From Amoeboaphelidium protococcarum (taxonomy: Eukaryota; Aphelidiomycota; Aphelidea): 64,000 nt of DNA. Positions 1 through 16,867 of this stretch are shown piece after piece. Numbering within the stretch: position 1 is the stretch's first letter; the number at the start of each line of letters is the position of its first letter. A model generated the notes under the pieces. That model saw only the letters and a list, made by a program, of their open reading frames with translations, had not been told where the DNA came from and did not search any database. The DNA lies in the NCBI GenBank assembly GCA_023515745.1, contig JALECJ010000005.1:1364001-1428000 (forward strand). Direction: 5' to 3'. The translations under genes and the position numbers were made by a program.

Positions 1-1
1 T

Positions 2-574
2 GTTGACTTATCCGCATAATCCCGGTAGACTCTGTAGTCTTCTCTGGAAGACTTTCTAACAAGCGAGTAGTTTCTAAAAATTGCAAAGAAATTATTTCAA
101 TTAAATGCCGATGTTAGGCTGCTGTTCAAGTGTATACTGCCTACTGTAAATTTGTTGAATACTGAAAAGTTAATCTTGGACATTGATTTAGTGGAGTAAT
201 CATTTGATTTATAAACTGTTGATTCTCGTCAGCGCCTGCTAGAGGACCTGTCTCAGCTAGAACTGTGTATGATTGTTGCAATGAAACGACTATCGGTGCA
301 GAAGTTGGATAGATTCAATTTCGAAATGGTGTATAGGGAGTTTACAGAATTTACTAATATACACCATATTCACGCTTGCAAGAAGATGGTTGCTTATAGA
401 GCCTTTGAGAATTTGCTCGGCTTGTAATTGATAATTTTGGATGAATCGTACACCAAGAATCCTCGCGAATTCAAAATGGTAAAGTTGGCTGTAGATCCAA
501 CCTAAATCAAGGCAGCATTGTAGGATAATGAGAACATACCTCATGATGTCAAGCGTTGGGCCCATGAGATGTGA
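2..574 (+). CDS. ORC4: Origin recognition complex subunit 4, C-terminal part (5' end outside window)
   Basis: ORC4 is an AAA+ subunit of the six-protein complex that marks replication origins and loads the MCM helicase. The window enters the gene mid-frame and reads 190 codons to a TGA at 572-574. The visible part is the C-terminal winged-helix region. It contains FNFEMVYREF followed by KKMVAYRAFENLLGLQLI, the segment most typical of ORC4. TAA and TAG occur in frame in several places and must be read as Gln to keep the frame open (for example LGL-TAA-LI). No intron is needed in this part. The AAA+ ATPase core lies upstream of the window. The identification rests on this C-terminal match, so it is good but not complete. 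The next gene on the same strand begins 200 bp downstream. Confidence 0.85.
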
Positions 575-774
575 GATTGTAATAAGTATGAAATTATCTG
601 ATCACTTACCTGTTACTATTTTTAGACTGATTAGTATTCCATGATGGTGGTGATCGAATCAAAAGCCTTGATCAGTTCCCTTAAATAGTTTTTATTGATC
701 GACGATCATCTCTTCTCTTGATAATTTACAAAACTTTAGTAATAATAATAAATACTTGAATATATTTAAATAAA

Positions 775-1104
775 ATGCTGAACAATACTATCAACAAGAC
801 AATCAAGTCTATTCCGCAGTTGAATCCTCTGCAGACCACGATCAATCGCACGCTGTCAACTCTGCCTCAAATCTCTAGTCCGCGCACTGCTCCTCCTGTC
901 AGCAACAGAAGTGCGTAGACTTTGATCAAGACTATCAGAGTGATTCCTCAGTTATCCTTGGCTCATAGTCAATCCGGCATGTCCATGATTCCTCAAATGG
1001 CTAGTGCTAGCCGTGTCACCTCTCCTGCTTGGTTTGAGCGTGTGCATCACTTTGAACGCGTGTTGAAACAGCGCACAGCTTCTCGCTCTTACAATTTCGA
1101 GTGA
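775..1104 (+). CDS. Hypothetical 109-aa protein, Ser/Thr/Gln/Arg-rich
   Basis: An uninterrupted frame of 110 codons runs from ATG to TGA, with one in-frame TAG read as Gln. The N-terminal two thirds is rich in Ser, Thr, Pro, Asn and Arg, lacks acidic residues and has repeated IPQL-like motifs (SIPQLNPL, VIPQLSL). The C-terminus is WFERVHHFERVLKQRTASR. The basic, acid-poor N-terminus could be a mitochondrial presequence, but that is inference. I do not recognise a family. It lies between ORC4 (same strand) and the 3' end of UFD2 (opposite strand), 138 bp away, so the two genes converge. Codon use resembles its neighbours, which favours a real gene over a chance frame. With only TGA as stop, chance frames of this size do occur. 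Confidence 0.5.
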
Positions 1105-1242
1105 GTAGTTGATTGTAATGTTACGGTGAACTGGTCGGTAAAGTGATAAATTTTTATACATAGAGATAGATATATGAACGAAAAGTAATACACGAATATC
1201 GTAATTGACATCTGCTAAATTTTTCAAATACTGTCACGTTTA

Positions 1243-4200
1243 TCATTTTCTCTTTTTGGATTACTTCCAAGCTTGAATCTGCGCTCTCAGCTCTTCGTTC
1301 GGTTAGACCATATCAATAGATAGCGGTCTTCTGTTGAAAGGATCAGTGGAATCACTAAGCAAGTGGCTGGTGATAGTACTTCTATCAACCGTAATCTTAC
1401 TGGTAGGAAGAATAACAGGATCTTCCATGAGTGTGAACATCAGAGGATCCAGATACTCATCAGGAACCTCGCCCAAATCCTCCTCTTCCTACTAATCCTC
1501 CGCTTTAACCTGTTCACAATCTTGCACAAATTTACTCAGCTTCCCCACTTCATCCATTGACTTGACAGCCTTTGATTACAATATATGAGCCGCCTTTTCG
1601 AAATACATTTTATTGTAAGAGCGACCATCACGAGCCACTGCTTATACGAAATCCTTCAGTCCAGTCTTCTCCCTACTCAGGTGCAGATAAATGTCAATGA
1701 TCTCACTAAGCAGAATTCTGGGCTTGAAAGAATATTTGTCTGGATTCTACACCTTCAACTCTGTGCATTTGGGACCGACAAGGATAACCAGATTGTAATT
1801 CAGCATCGCTGCCAATCTATCTATAACTTCTGGCCGCAAGAATGGCTCATAGATCCCGTCAGTGAGGTAGGACAGCATGTGCACAGTCTCATTGGCAAGC
1901 TAAATACAAGATCCAGCGCCACGCTCTAAATCAGACATTTACTTCTCCTTCTCTGCCCTCTACTGCTCATTCAATTGACTGAAAGCAGGATCTGCCATTT
2001 CCAACTGCAAAGTGTGGATCTGTGTCAATTTTCCCAATCCCTCATCTAACAAATAAGTGGTGTCATTCATCAACAGATTGACAAATCTCACAAAAACATC
2101 CCATCTCTTCACACTCTCCTCTTTCAACTTTGGTCGATACGCAGAGCCAAACTTGGTCCACAGCAATTTTAATATTTACGAAATATTGTATCTAATTCCA
2201 AACTTGTCATAAAACTGCGAAGACACACCAGTCTTTTCAATTTCAACATAGAAACTAATCAAAGCCGAGGGCAAGTATTATTGCAACAGCGGATGTGAGC
2301 CAAAGATTGATTAACACAAAGATTCCAGAGCTGCACCTCCAGGTCCATACTCCCAGGTGAACGTGAATAAAACCTCCACCATTTTAGCAGCCAAGTACGG
2401 ATTCTTTATAAACACTTCACCTCCAGATTATTACTACTAATACTACTAATCAGCAGGAGGAGAGATAGCCATATCATCACCACTAGGTTGCTGCTGTTAC
2501 TACTACTAATTTTAAGAAACTTATACTTATCTAGAACTTAGAAAAGTAACAACAAATCCAGCAACTTCATCAATCAATGACTGACCCGACTGCAAGAGAA
2601 TCTCCGGCTAAAATCTACCAACCTGTAATAACAACTCCATACTATCCTCCACAAAGTATTCCGGCAGCATTGAAAAAGCTATAGGAGGAGCTTTACTCAG
2701 AGGTAATGAAACTCCATGCTACTCTAATCTAAACTGCGGGCCTTTACCAAAGTTCTGATCACTCTACAGGACTCCAGCAGACGGAGAGGTGGCAAGACGC
2801 AAGAGAAATCTCAAGACCAACTACTGAAAAGATAACGCATGAGCCAAGAAATTCTAATCCAGCAGTAGAATATCAAAGGTCAACTTTATCGCCATCAGCT
2901 AATCAACTTGAGACTGAGTTCTCTTCAACAACATCTGCTACATTTGGGCTCTAGGACCAGATTACACACTCTACTGCTCTCTCTTCAGTTGCTCCAACGC
3001 CTTGCTAACCTCTTTCAGGTGCTTCAGAATATCCAAATAAGTCAGTATTGATCGATTCAAGCCAAAATGAGCAAAAGCCTCAGTGAGATAAAAGATTTCA
3101 GTGACGAAATTAATGTTGAAATCAGCGCCTTCACCAGAGCTACTAAACCATTTCTACTCGTCATCAGGAGACTTGGAACTCAATTTTGTCAACTTGGAGA
3201 CATCTATTCTGCGGCTCTTGCGTAAATACTCTGAGTCAATTAGATGCAACTTGGAATACATAGTGTCCATGAGAGGATCTGACAACTTCAATAGAATCGC
3301 AAAAATATTACACATGAATCCTTCAGTAGATACAGTCTTTGGGTCTTAAATGTGCATTTTGCCACGATTCTCGTTCAACTTTAATACAGTTGCAAAGTAT
3401 TGTAGCACTCGGTCCCTGCACTCTGGACCAGATTTAATGAGCTGGAATACAATTTAATACATTTGGTTAATATAACTGTTCCACGTCAATCTGAATGAAG
3501 TATTCGCAGCATCGACATTAGATCTAGTTCGGACCATCTCATTACCAAATAGATTCATTGCAAACTGGACATTATCCAGACCGAATGTGCTCACCTTCAG
3601 AAAAGGACCCAGAATAGACACAGACTCCAATTCTCTGGGTTGGGATACATTTTCAGGCAAGAACGATTCCATCTAAGTAATAATAACGCCAATTTCTCTA
3701 AAGAACACCAGACGTTGTAATGCATTGACTAATGGCAGAAAACTATCAGAAATGATTTTTTATTTAATCTCTTAAGACAAACTAGCAACAACTCCACCAA
3801 TAATTTCCTCTAAACCATCACCAGTGAATCTTTCAATCAACATTTAAAAGAACTAATCATCCAAATACTTGCTAGACTGATTATCAGCAGTGAGCCACGG
3901 CACAATGACAGAGTATCCTTAATCAACATATTGCTGATCCTGTGGAAATGTGTCAGGATACTGAAGAAGAAGGCCTACGTAAGATACCAGCAATTTCTAG
4001 AGCTCCATAACTCCATCTATCAAGTACTGCTTCTTGATAAACTTGCATTACTCAATGCACTGGTTAAAAGAAGTGAGCAGGTATTCAACACATCCTGTAC
4101 CTTCACAGCCTGTTGACAATACTGAGAGTAGTACTCTGTCCAGGATCCGGACGGTGATCAAAAGTTCTTGACTTTCATCGCTCAGCTCTTATTTCAAATC

Positions 4201-4588
4201 CTATAGGAACTGGTATTAAGGACGCTATCTCTAATCACTATCCCCTGTGAGAGTTACTTTTAACACTTCTTCAAACATCCCATTCATCTCCTCCTTTTCC
4301 GTCAAAACTCTAGATGGTGAAGGACTAGCTTTACTCTATACCAAGCCGGTAAGTAAAGGTTGCGATTTCTATTAATTACTTTATTGCAACTAGCTAGATA
4401 AACCCGCTTTGACTTACGGCTTAGTGTGAGCACCACCACTCTCCTCCACAGGAGAACTTTCAGTACTCTACATTTTGGCAAGACGTTTCAATCTAATCTA
4501 CACAGACTCCTCCTTGAACAATGGTTATTATTAATATTGGTAAATACTAGCTACATAATAAAATTACCTTTTCCTAGTCAGATTACAT
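1243..4588 (-). CDS. UFD2: Ubiquitin conjugation factor E4 (UFD2/UBE4), U-box E3/E4 ligase
   Basis: E4 enzyme that extends ubiquitin chains on substrates with the CDC48/p97 machinery. Three exons: 4568-4588, 4418-4512 and 1243-4333, with introns of 55 nt (4513-4567) and 84 nt (4334-4417). The total of 3207 nt is 1068 aa plus TGA. The joined N-terminus begins [20 protein letters not shown], matching the short basic IRxKRLAKL start of the family. The core carries [20 protein letters not shown], the most conserved UFD2 stretch. The C-terminus is a complete U-box ([19 protein letters not shown], then DPFNRRPL). A Gln-rich insert is encoded almost entirely by TAG/TAA codons near 2420-2510. Length is close to the yeast protein. 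The first exon is only seven codons, so the start is the least certain part. Confidence 0.93.
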
Positions 4589-5058
4589 ACCAGCTACTAG
4601 TTAAATTTCTCAGTTAAACTTAATAGTAAATGTCAAGCTTTTGCACGAGTGACAGACTTGAGAATGGCGAATAAGAAAAGGAGAAGAGAAATCCTCAATA
4701 CAGAAAGAGAGAGAAATACAGTCAGACAGAAAGAGCGACGAGAGAATAATGACAAGCCAACCTTTGAAACAATCGAAAGAACATAATAAGAGTTTTGATT
4801 GTTCGATGCATAATCTGAGTCAACTGAAACAATTGTTCCCGCGTTAGCTCAATAGCTCTAAACACATAATGGAGCTCTTGTTTAATCGTAAGGCGTAACG
4901 TACTTTTATCAACTGCTTTAGAAATCTTATGCGGTCAGCTTAAATGAAGTATATCGCGTAAGTTATCGACAGATACATAATAATAGCATGGAAACAAAAT
5001 TCTGAAAGTTCAATCAAGTCATCAACAGATGCATAAAAGTATATATTTATGTGTATAT
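4589..5058. other. Intergenic region between UFD2 start and DNAJB 3' end
   Basis: I see no convincing gene here. The stretch is A/T-rich and holds the UFD2 promoter and the 3' flank of the chaperone gene. A purine-rich block at about 4670-4750 (repeated GAGAAA, AGAGAG, AGAAAG units) is the only notable composition feature. No tRNA-like or long open frame stands out on either strand. Confidence 0.5.
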
Positions 5059-6237
5059 TCATTAGTACAGTTTGTCGATGCAATTCTTTATTGTGGATGA
5101 TTCAGCGTCGTTTAATCGAGAGCCCACGCGAGGATATTTAACGTGAAGTTCCACCAAAAGATCTCCCTTCTTGCCAGTCTTTGAGTTTGGCATACCTTCA
5201 CCCGCGAACCTGAGTGTGTGCGGTGGTTATATGACAGTATTATTGTTTATTCGCAGCTTGCGGTCATCCAATGTTTATACTACTCTTTAAAATCCACAAA
5301 AGGCTTCAGTTATGGTCAAATCGGTAATTTTCACCTTCAGATTGTCACCTTCCCTGGTGTAGACAGTATGAGGCAACTCTTCAATCACAAATTCCAAGTC
5401 TTAGGCGGTGCCATCAGGTAGCTCATCTCCTTCACCGCTAAACTTAATTTTAGTACCACTTTTCCATCCAGGCTTTACATCAATAGTTAAAATCTTCTCC
5501 GCTTGCATAGATTAACCACTATGATCAAATATCTTTCGTGTCACTTTTAGTTTCTTGGTACAGCCCTTGTACAAATCTTCCAATGATATTTTCAGCGGCT
5601 TGGATACAACTTGAGGCTTCCCGCCGCCATTGGACATGAATTATTATTATTGCCCAAACGCAGGAAATCCACCAGCCATACCAGAAGCACTACCAGCACG
5701 GCCGCCACCTCTACCACCGCGGCCAGCTGATTGGAACCCACCGAATCCTGGTATTCCACCGAATGCTCTCAAGTCATTTTCATCCAAACCTCCACTTCCA
5801 CCAGCTGCACCGCCAAAAGACTAAAAGAACTTGCTAAATATTTCATTTGGGTCAGATGGCATAAATCCTCCGGCACCAGGCATACCACCGGTAGAAGAGA
5901 ATGTAAAGGTTGTACCACCAGGCATACCACCTCCACCGAAACCGCTAAATCCACCAGGGAAACCATTCATTCCAGCGCCGCCAGCAGATGCAGCACCACC
6001 AGCGCCTCCACCCTTCAAACCTTCTTCGCCAAATTGGTCGTATACAGCGCGTTTATTACTATCACTCAGGACTTCATATGCTTCGCTGATCTCTTTAAAC
6101 TTCTTCTCAGCCTCCTCCTTATTGTCCAAATTACGGTCGGGATGGTGCTTCAGTGATAACTTTCTGTACGCCTTCTTAATGTCCGCGTCATTAGCGCTTT
6201 TATCAACACCTAAAGTCTTGTAGTAATCTTTACCCAT
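5059..6237 (-). CDS. DnaJ/HSP40 co-chaperone, type II (DNAJB/Sis1-like)
   Basis: J-domain co-chaperone that stimulates HSP70 ATPase and delivers clients, probably in the cytosol or nucleus. It is a single exon of 1179 nt (392 aa). The J domain occupies residues 1-70 ([15 protein letters not shown] motif). A long Gly/Phe-rich region with Pro-, Met- and Ala-containing repeats follows to about residue 200, then the two C-terminal substrate-binding beta domains ([39 protein letters not shown]). There is no CxxCxGxG zinc finger, which makes it type II. The C-terminus ([14 protein letters not shown]) matches the family. The long Gly-rich DNA creates a Pro-rich open frame on the opposite strand (5630-6223), which I treat as a shadow. 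Length is slightly above the human DNAJB proteins. Confidence 0.93.
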
Positions 6238-6527
6238 TGTGATTTGAATTTAAAGTTTATGATAAGAATTTTGAGAGGATAAGAAGGGAACTTACTCTAC
6301 GCTCCATGTCAGAGTCAATTGTTTGAATCAAATTCTAAATGATTCGCTTAACTTCGGCGCGATTCTTCGCGTGTCGACTGGCTGCCTGAGCTTTTACATG
6401 TGATGGTTACAAAAAAAAGGAATGGATGCCTGCTAGATATATCAAACAAGTTAAATATTAATTTAAAATTAAATTATCTATGTTATTAACTCACAACTGT
6501 CACAATCTAAACTTTATATTATATTAA

Positions 6528-8561
6528 TCACTTCTTTCCAGTCTTTGAATTCTTCAGTAGGGAAGACCTTCTTTGGACTTCGGATGATCCAGCAGGCTCG
6601 GAGCTGGCCATCGCGTCGTCTTTGAGAACCCCATTCTAGAACATTGACTTTGGCATATTCTTCTAGCCTTCCTCAAGCTAAGCCTTGTTCAGAGTCACCT
6701 TCTTCACGAAGCCCATTGGGAATATTCCTTCATTTCCGCTTCTCATATTGTATGCCTTAGCCCAACCATCGTCAAAAGTTTTGATTAGATACAGTACATC
6801 GCCTGGGAGGAGTTCCAGTTCATCAGCCAGTCTCGGTGTATAAGTGTGGGATGCACGCAGATAATTTTATTCCTCCCCGCTCACCGTGATTTAAGGTAAA
6901 GGTGGTGGCATGGAAGTTTTATTGGAAGAACCGGCTTGTGGCTAGGACTATGCAGCATCGACCAGCGCGTGACCAGCTCCCATGGAGTAGATATGAGATA
7001 AAGGCAGGTCTGATATATAACTCTTCTCAAACTCTTGCATAGGCTACTGCTGATTTACTAGAGTGTCGGCTTGAGCAAATTCATCGTGAACTGGGCTTGA
7101 GTTGGACTGGAATCCACCATTAACCGGCAAGGTGCCAATATCGACCTCTTCTTCGCCAATACTATATCCTCTATTACTACTAGAAGCGGTAGCCAAAGCA
7201 TGGTCCCCAATACTCAAGAGATGATCGAAATCCTTTTCAGTATTGTGCATACCATTAGCATCAGGCCCTGAGAAATCGTCAACTCTGATCGGCTTAACGG
7301 AGCCATCATCTTCATGACTGTCAGCATTCACCACGGCAATATCATGTAGGGATGGGCCATTATGAGCATATACATTCTACTGATCATCTATCATAGGATC
7401 ATAAGGTCCATTCTTCGCATAGAACAGAGCGGCCGCCTCCTGATCACGCTTCTTCTTATTAGAGCGGCTAAAGCAGCCCCAGCACAGACAAAGACATCCA
7501 GCCATAATAAGAGCACCGAAAAAGGACCCAATGGTGGCACCAATTAGAGCGCTTTCATACTAAGATTTTGGAACAAATCCTTGTACAGCAGCTGATTCTC
7601 TGTCATTAGACTGGTCCTCATTGGACGAGTCTTGCGCAGTAGTCTGAGAACAATCCACGCCGCCAAAACCATCATCGCACTTACATTAGACAGCTGACGT
7701 GGAGGTGGACGTCTAATTGCCCGCCTATACTTCGTAAGAAATCCCCATAACACCAAGCAGGAAATTCTGAGCTGATGCTGATAAAACGCACTCACCCTAG
7801 TTGGAACATCTTCTTTGACGACAGATCTGATCACTACCAACACGGCACGAACCATTGACACAGACACCAACTTGCAACTTTTCTTGAATCGCATCCAGTA
7901 TCTATTGATCATTATTGTTATCGGCGCCACTCTGTAGAGCATCATACCAGTCCTTCACCGCCACGCCTTGAGTTTAATCTGAAATACAAGGCAAGAAATC
8001 AGCAACACTGACAGGCAAATTTCTAAATTGGGTAAAATCAGTACAGAAAGGACTACCATTGGATCCAGTACCTTGGCACGCTGGCGAGCACTTGGATTGT
8101 GCCAAACTATCAGCACTCAACAGCTGAGGCAGCAAAGAAGACTGCGAAGTGCCTCCACCATTGATAAGAGACACGACAGATTGTTAAGATGAGGAAGATG
8201 ATGATGGAGCAGAGTCGGCAGAGCAGACAGAAAAAGGACCTCTGACATTGGATATGTTACCAGGCTACACGGGGAATTCAAATTACATGTAAGTGCCATC
8301 ATACACCGAGCACTGAGATGCACGACTACTGCATTGACCGCGATTACACACGCCATTACCAAATTGACATTGAGAATACTCGGGAGCAAATTAGCACTAA
8401 CTAGTGCAGCATTCAGAAGAAAAGCTTTGCGCAGAAGGATCACACTGTTCACCTGAATCGACCTGACCATTGCCGCAAGTGCTCGGCACAGACTGAGCGC
8501 GGACGCCAAGATCAATCATGATCGACAAGAGCAACGTGGTAGCATTACGTGATAACTACAT
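6528..8561 (-). CDS. Single-pass membrane protein: disintegrin-like ectodomain, EGF-like module, cytoplasmic SH3 domain
   Basis: Two exons (7796-8561 and 6528-7729; intron 66 nt, 7730-7795) give 655 aa. The N-terminus is a signal peptide (about residues 1-25). A Cys-rich block follows with CGNGQVDSGEQCDPS and CCTSQCQF, the pattern of disintegrin domains in ADAM proteases. A second Cys-rich stretch ends in the EGF-like CKCDDGFGGVDC. One transmembrane helix (ALIGATIGSFFGALIMAGCL) precedes a Cys-rich juxtamembrane segment and a basic stop-transfer. The cytoplasmic tail of about 330 residues ends in an SH3 domain (ELLPGDVLYLIKTFDDGWAKAYN; GIFPMGFVKKV). No metalloprotease domain is visible in front of the disintegrin part, so this is not an ADAM protease as modelled. 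A plausible role is adhesion or surface sensing with SH3-mediated coupling; that is inference. The splice phase was chosen to keep the EGF cysteines in frame. Confidence 0.8.
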
Positions 8562-9015
8562 TTTCAGATATCTAACGCGATATTATACTATTCACACAAC
8601 CTCTAGATATAAATTGTAATAAGATTTACAGAGAAAGCTGATATGTAAAAAGAATAAGATACGATTGAAGATGTCCGCAATATGCCTCCAAATAACGAGT
8701 TCAGGGGACAACTCCAGCTGATTGTAAGAGAGTCCCCCTATCATGATTTCAGGAGAGACGTAGTGAATGGTCCAATGATGATGATAAAAGCTCAGCATAA
8801 AATTCGCGTCAACAGCAAAATTCTTCCATGAATCAAACGAATAAGTACTATCAATTAAGATTACTTGTATATTTGCGGTGAGGCGAGTGCTAACGTGACA
8901 TTGGCAGTCTTAGTTGGTCCTCTGGCATTTTAAAAGCAAGCAATGATAGCAAAATTAAAGTGATTCAAAACAAATCTGTTAATTTCCAATATTAAAATAC
9001 ATTAAAAACAAAACA
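8562..9015. other. Intergenic region with an unassigned minus-strand open frame
   Basis: Upstream of the disintegrin/SH3 gene and downstream of MOT1. On the minus strand a frame is open from about 8990 down to 8592. Its only in-frame ATG is late (8798), and the product (68 aa) matches nothing I know. The open length is what chance allows when only TGA stops. I leave it unannotated. Confidence 0.4.
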
Positions 9016-14148
<5,133 letters not shown>

Positions 14149-14546
14149 GATACAGTACTAAAAGTGAATTTGTTTTTCTTTCAATCAATGGAGGCAATTT
14201 AAAAGAAAGAAAAGGAGGGGAAAGAACTGCGCGCGCGTTTAAATCCGCCTCAAGCGGGAAAGAGTTACGGCACAGTAGTTGAAACTGTCCACACGGAAAG
14301 TTGGCCACTTCAATCCATCAACGCTTAAGATGAAGTACAGTGAGTGATCTTAGATGAAGCTGATAGATATCAAGGCTGTGTTTGAGATTAACACTATACA
14401 ACCATTTTGAACGCATAAGAGACTAATCAAGAAAAAATATTGATCATATCATTAGACAAATGCAGAGCCAAATTCATTAATATTCACATAGTTTTTTGAT
14501 TGTTAAGATGAATAATATAATTCCTTTCATAATGCCAAGTGTGTTG
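14149..14546. other. Intergenic region between MOT1 start and PI31 3' end
   Basis: No gene seen. Immediately upstream of MOT1 there is a GC-rich patch (14229-14262) with alternating GCGC and the sequence GCGGGAAA, which resembles an E2F/DP site. That is a short-motif resemblance only. The rest is A/T-rich. Confidence 0.4.
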
Positions 14547-15646
14547 TCAGAAGAACATATCGCCATAGCCAGGTGGTTGTAACTCATCATTGTCTGGTTC
14601 ACCGCTACAAATCATGATAATAATAAAGATCATGAAGAATTTATATCAATCAGCATACCTTCTGGGAGGGCGAGGGCGAGGCTATCTTCCCAAATCTGGA
14701 ACAATTGGATCAAATCTAGCACCAGGAGGTATTGCTCCAGGTGGCAATCTTTGACCAGATGGACCAGCCAAAGGTGGCCGTCCGAAACCGGAAGACGAAG
14801 GTGACGAGTATGGTCCTTAGCCAAACATTGGATGTCCAGGGCCCACAAACATTCCACCGCCAGCACTACAAAGATATTTTAAAAATATATAAATATCAGA
14901 TTGAAAAAACGTTACCTTGGAGGTCCTAAGAGCGATGCCATGGGATCTACATCTTAAGAGCCAATGGAGAATGGATTGCGCGGGTAAGGATATCCTTGAC
15001 GGACACGTTCTGGTATGACATCGCGATCATAATCCGGCCGAGCACCTCTTCCAGGTTATTATTATATTCTGAGAGGATCTTCACCCCGCTCAGGTCGGCC
15101 ACCAACGCGACTATCTTCTCTTTATTAATTTTATGTTGATGAGGATTACTCATATCCTTCCTTGCCGAGTCCCGGGATCAATTTACCAATCAGTTCAGAC
15201 TTGATCTAATGTAAGAAATCATCCAGCTTGCGCTCATTCAACATATTCATAAATTATGGGAACGTCATCTGCTAAATGTCCTGTCCAGACAGAGTGGAAT
15301 ACCGTTCAGAGGGGAAGAGCTCTGACTATCTAACATTCACAGTGTATAATTAATCTTATTCCAAAGTCGTGGCGTGTATCATTATTTAATTCGACATTCG
15401 GACTATTCTGACTTCAAAGCTCATTGACGATTGATCATGTCTTAGATTGTATTCAGCCATAGTAGCACCATCAACCACGGATGCAGGTATAGCCACAGCA
15501 TTGTCGAGTTATGAGTCAGCAAGTCTAAATCCCGCGTGCACAAAGACGGCGTACACCAAGGAAGCTACCACATTAAATTAAGTATTTAAATTCTAATTCT
15601 ACCCAATTATCTACTACAGCTATTTAAATATTGATTATGCAGACAT
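14547..15646 (-). CDS. PI31-like proteasome regulator (PSMF1 family)
   Basis: Proteasome-binding protein that modulates 20S/26S assembly and activity. Three exons: 14916-15646, 14659-14865 and 14547-14604, with introns of 50 and 54 nt. The total of 996 nt codes for 331 aa. The N-terminal half is the PI31/FBXO7-type alpha-beta domain. The C-terminal half is Pro/Gly/Arg-rich and natively disordered, with two family signatures: PPGARFDPIVP and the extreme C-terminus DELQPPGYGDMFF, which in PI31 inserts into the proteasome. The frame is consistent across both junctions. It precedes MOT1 on the same strand. Another proteasome component (RPT4) is encoded 46 kb away in the same window. Confidence 0.9.
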
Positions 15647-15864
15647 CCTTTCAAAAGTTCTGATAAGATGTTAAAGGTTGTATGAAGAGTAAAGATGATT
15701 TAGAGAAATTTCAAGAACAAAACGCACCTATAAGGAAATTCTTCCAAGCTGAGACAACAAGAGAAAGCGTTCAAAGACGCGGTTAAAGCATGTATATTAG
15801 TGTGTCTAATCAATATATAATAATATGCCATACACATTTAAAGCAATTACTATCAGTTTTTAAA

Positions 15865-16662
15865 TCAAGCTAGAGAGTGACGCGTCTTAGAAGAGTATGA
15901 ACCACTTAATTATTGAGTTGGATTCAACAACCTCTGATAATCTTCAATCTGCTGTACATTGTTCGGCACCATAGTAAGCAATGTCAGAACGCAAAACAAC
16001 TGCACAGTTATTAAAAACAGAAACACCAAAACAGTAGATATGATGATCAGTAGCAAGTTGATAGCATGTCTAGCGATATTAATTGCAGATATAGTATACA
16101 GAGCGTTCGAGACATCGCATTCCGTTTGTTGGAAAGACTAGATCACAAGTGATGAAACCAATGCTGTTTCAAATTTTTGACTGGACGCGCCGTCAGGAAG
16201 ATCACCGCGTTGCGCCACCATTTGTTTCATGCCGAGATCAAATCCGTCGTCATTAACGTGATGTACTTGAATAAGAATCTCACACAGTATGACAAATGCA
16301 AACAGTAGGAGAAAGGTGTTAATCAGCATTCCCAACTTCACGCCTTGAATTGAGCCTTTTGCAGCCAGATAAATGTACCACATGTTGAACAGTATCAAGA
16401 ATGCGGCAAAGACTATCAACACGATAATGATCGATTGTGGCACCAAATTATGCAAACCGTTCTTATTAACATCGTCCAGTTGAAACGATAGCAACACAAT
16501 TCCCAGCACTGCCACAACCAATGTGCATATGGAAGTAGCTATTGTAAGTTTACGCATATTCTTAGCAGACATCATTTTAAGAATCTGATACAGTTTAAAG
16601 TTGAATGATAAAGAAAGCTCATCAATCATAATTGAGCCATTGATTTAGTCGTCGTTTCGCAT
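15865..16662 (-). CDS. Four-pass membrane protein, tetraspanin-like topology
   Basis: Single exon, 265 aa from the upstream ATG at 16662; a second in-frame ATG at 16629 is an alternative start. Four hydrophobic helices are clear: LTIATSICTLVVAVLGIVLL, SIIIVLIVFAAFLILFNMWY, LGMLINTFLLLFAFVILCEI and NLLLIIISTVLVFLFLITVQ. The large loop lies between helices 3 and 4 (about 75 residues), as in tetraspanins, but the CCG motif of that family is absent and only one Cys is in the loop. I therefore call topology, not family. The C-terminal tail is Gln/Ser-rich and contains two of the reassigned stop codons. It is divergently transcribed from POL2 across 205 bp. Confidence 0.65.
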
Positions 16663-16867
16663 CAGACGCGCCAAAATCTATCGTCTCTCCTTCATCATTC
16701 CTTCTTGACGTCAATCTGTCCAGCCGTGTATCGCGCGATTTTAAAGTTCCACCCGATCGGCCCGTTTTGTTTCAACGTTTCACCGCTCGTCCTTCTCTTT
16801 ACGGTACTCTGTACGACGCGTCCTGCTGTAACATATCCAATTGCCATTAATATCATTAGTTAAAGGT
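16663..16867. promoter_or_regulatory. Divergent promoter region between the four-pass protein and POL2
   Basis: Only 205 bp separate two start codons on opposite strands, so this must hold both promoters. It contains GACGCGCC near 16664-16671 and GACGCGTC at 16815-16822. The latter carries a perfect ACGCGT palindrome 47 bp upstream of the POL2 ATG. In fungi this hexamer is the MCB element that drives G1/S genes including DNA polymerases; use here is inferred from position and sequence only. Confidence 0.5.
16816..16821. promoter_or_regulatory. ACGCGT (MCB-like) element upstream of POL2
   Basis: Perfect palindrome ACGCGT within GACGCGTC, 47 bp upstream of the polymerase epsilon start codon. 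It is identical to the core of the fungal MluI cell-cycle box. Confidence 0.45.

Noticed and set aside
5630-6223. Plus-strand Pro-rich proteins opposite the DnaJ gene
   Set aside because: Pure antisense reading of the Gly-rich DnaJ linker.
8592-8990. Minus-strand gene between the receptor and MOT1
   Set aside because: Open frame lacks an early ATG and family resemblance. A 17-nt intron would be needed to join it to a plausible start, far below the intron size seen here.
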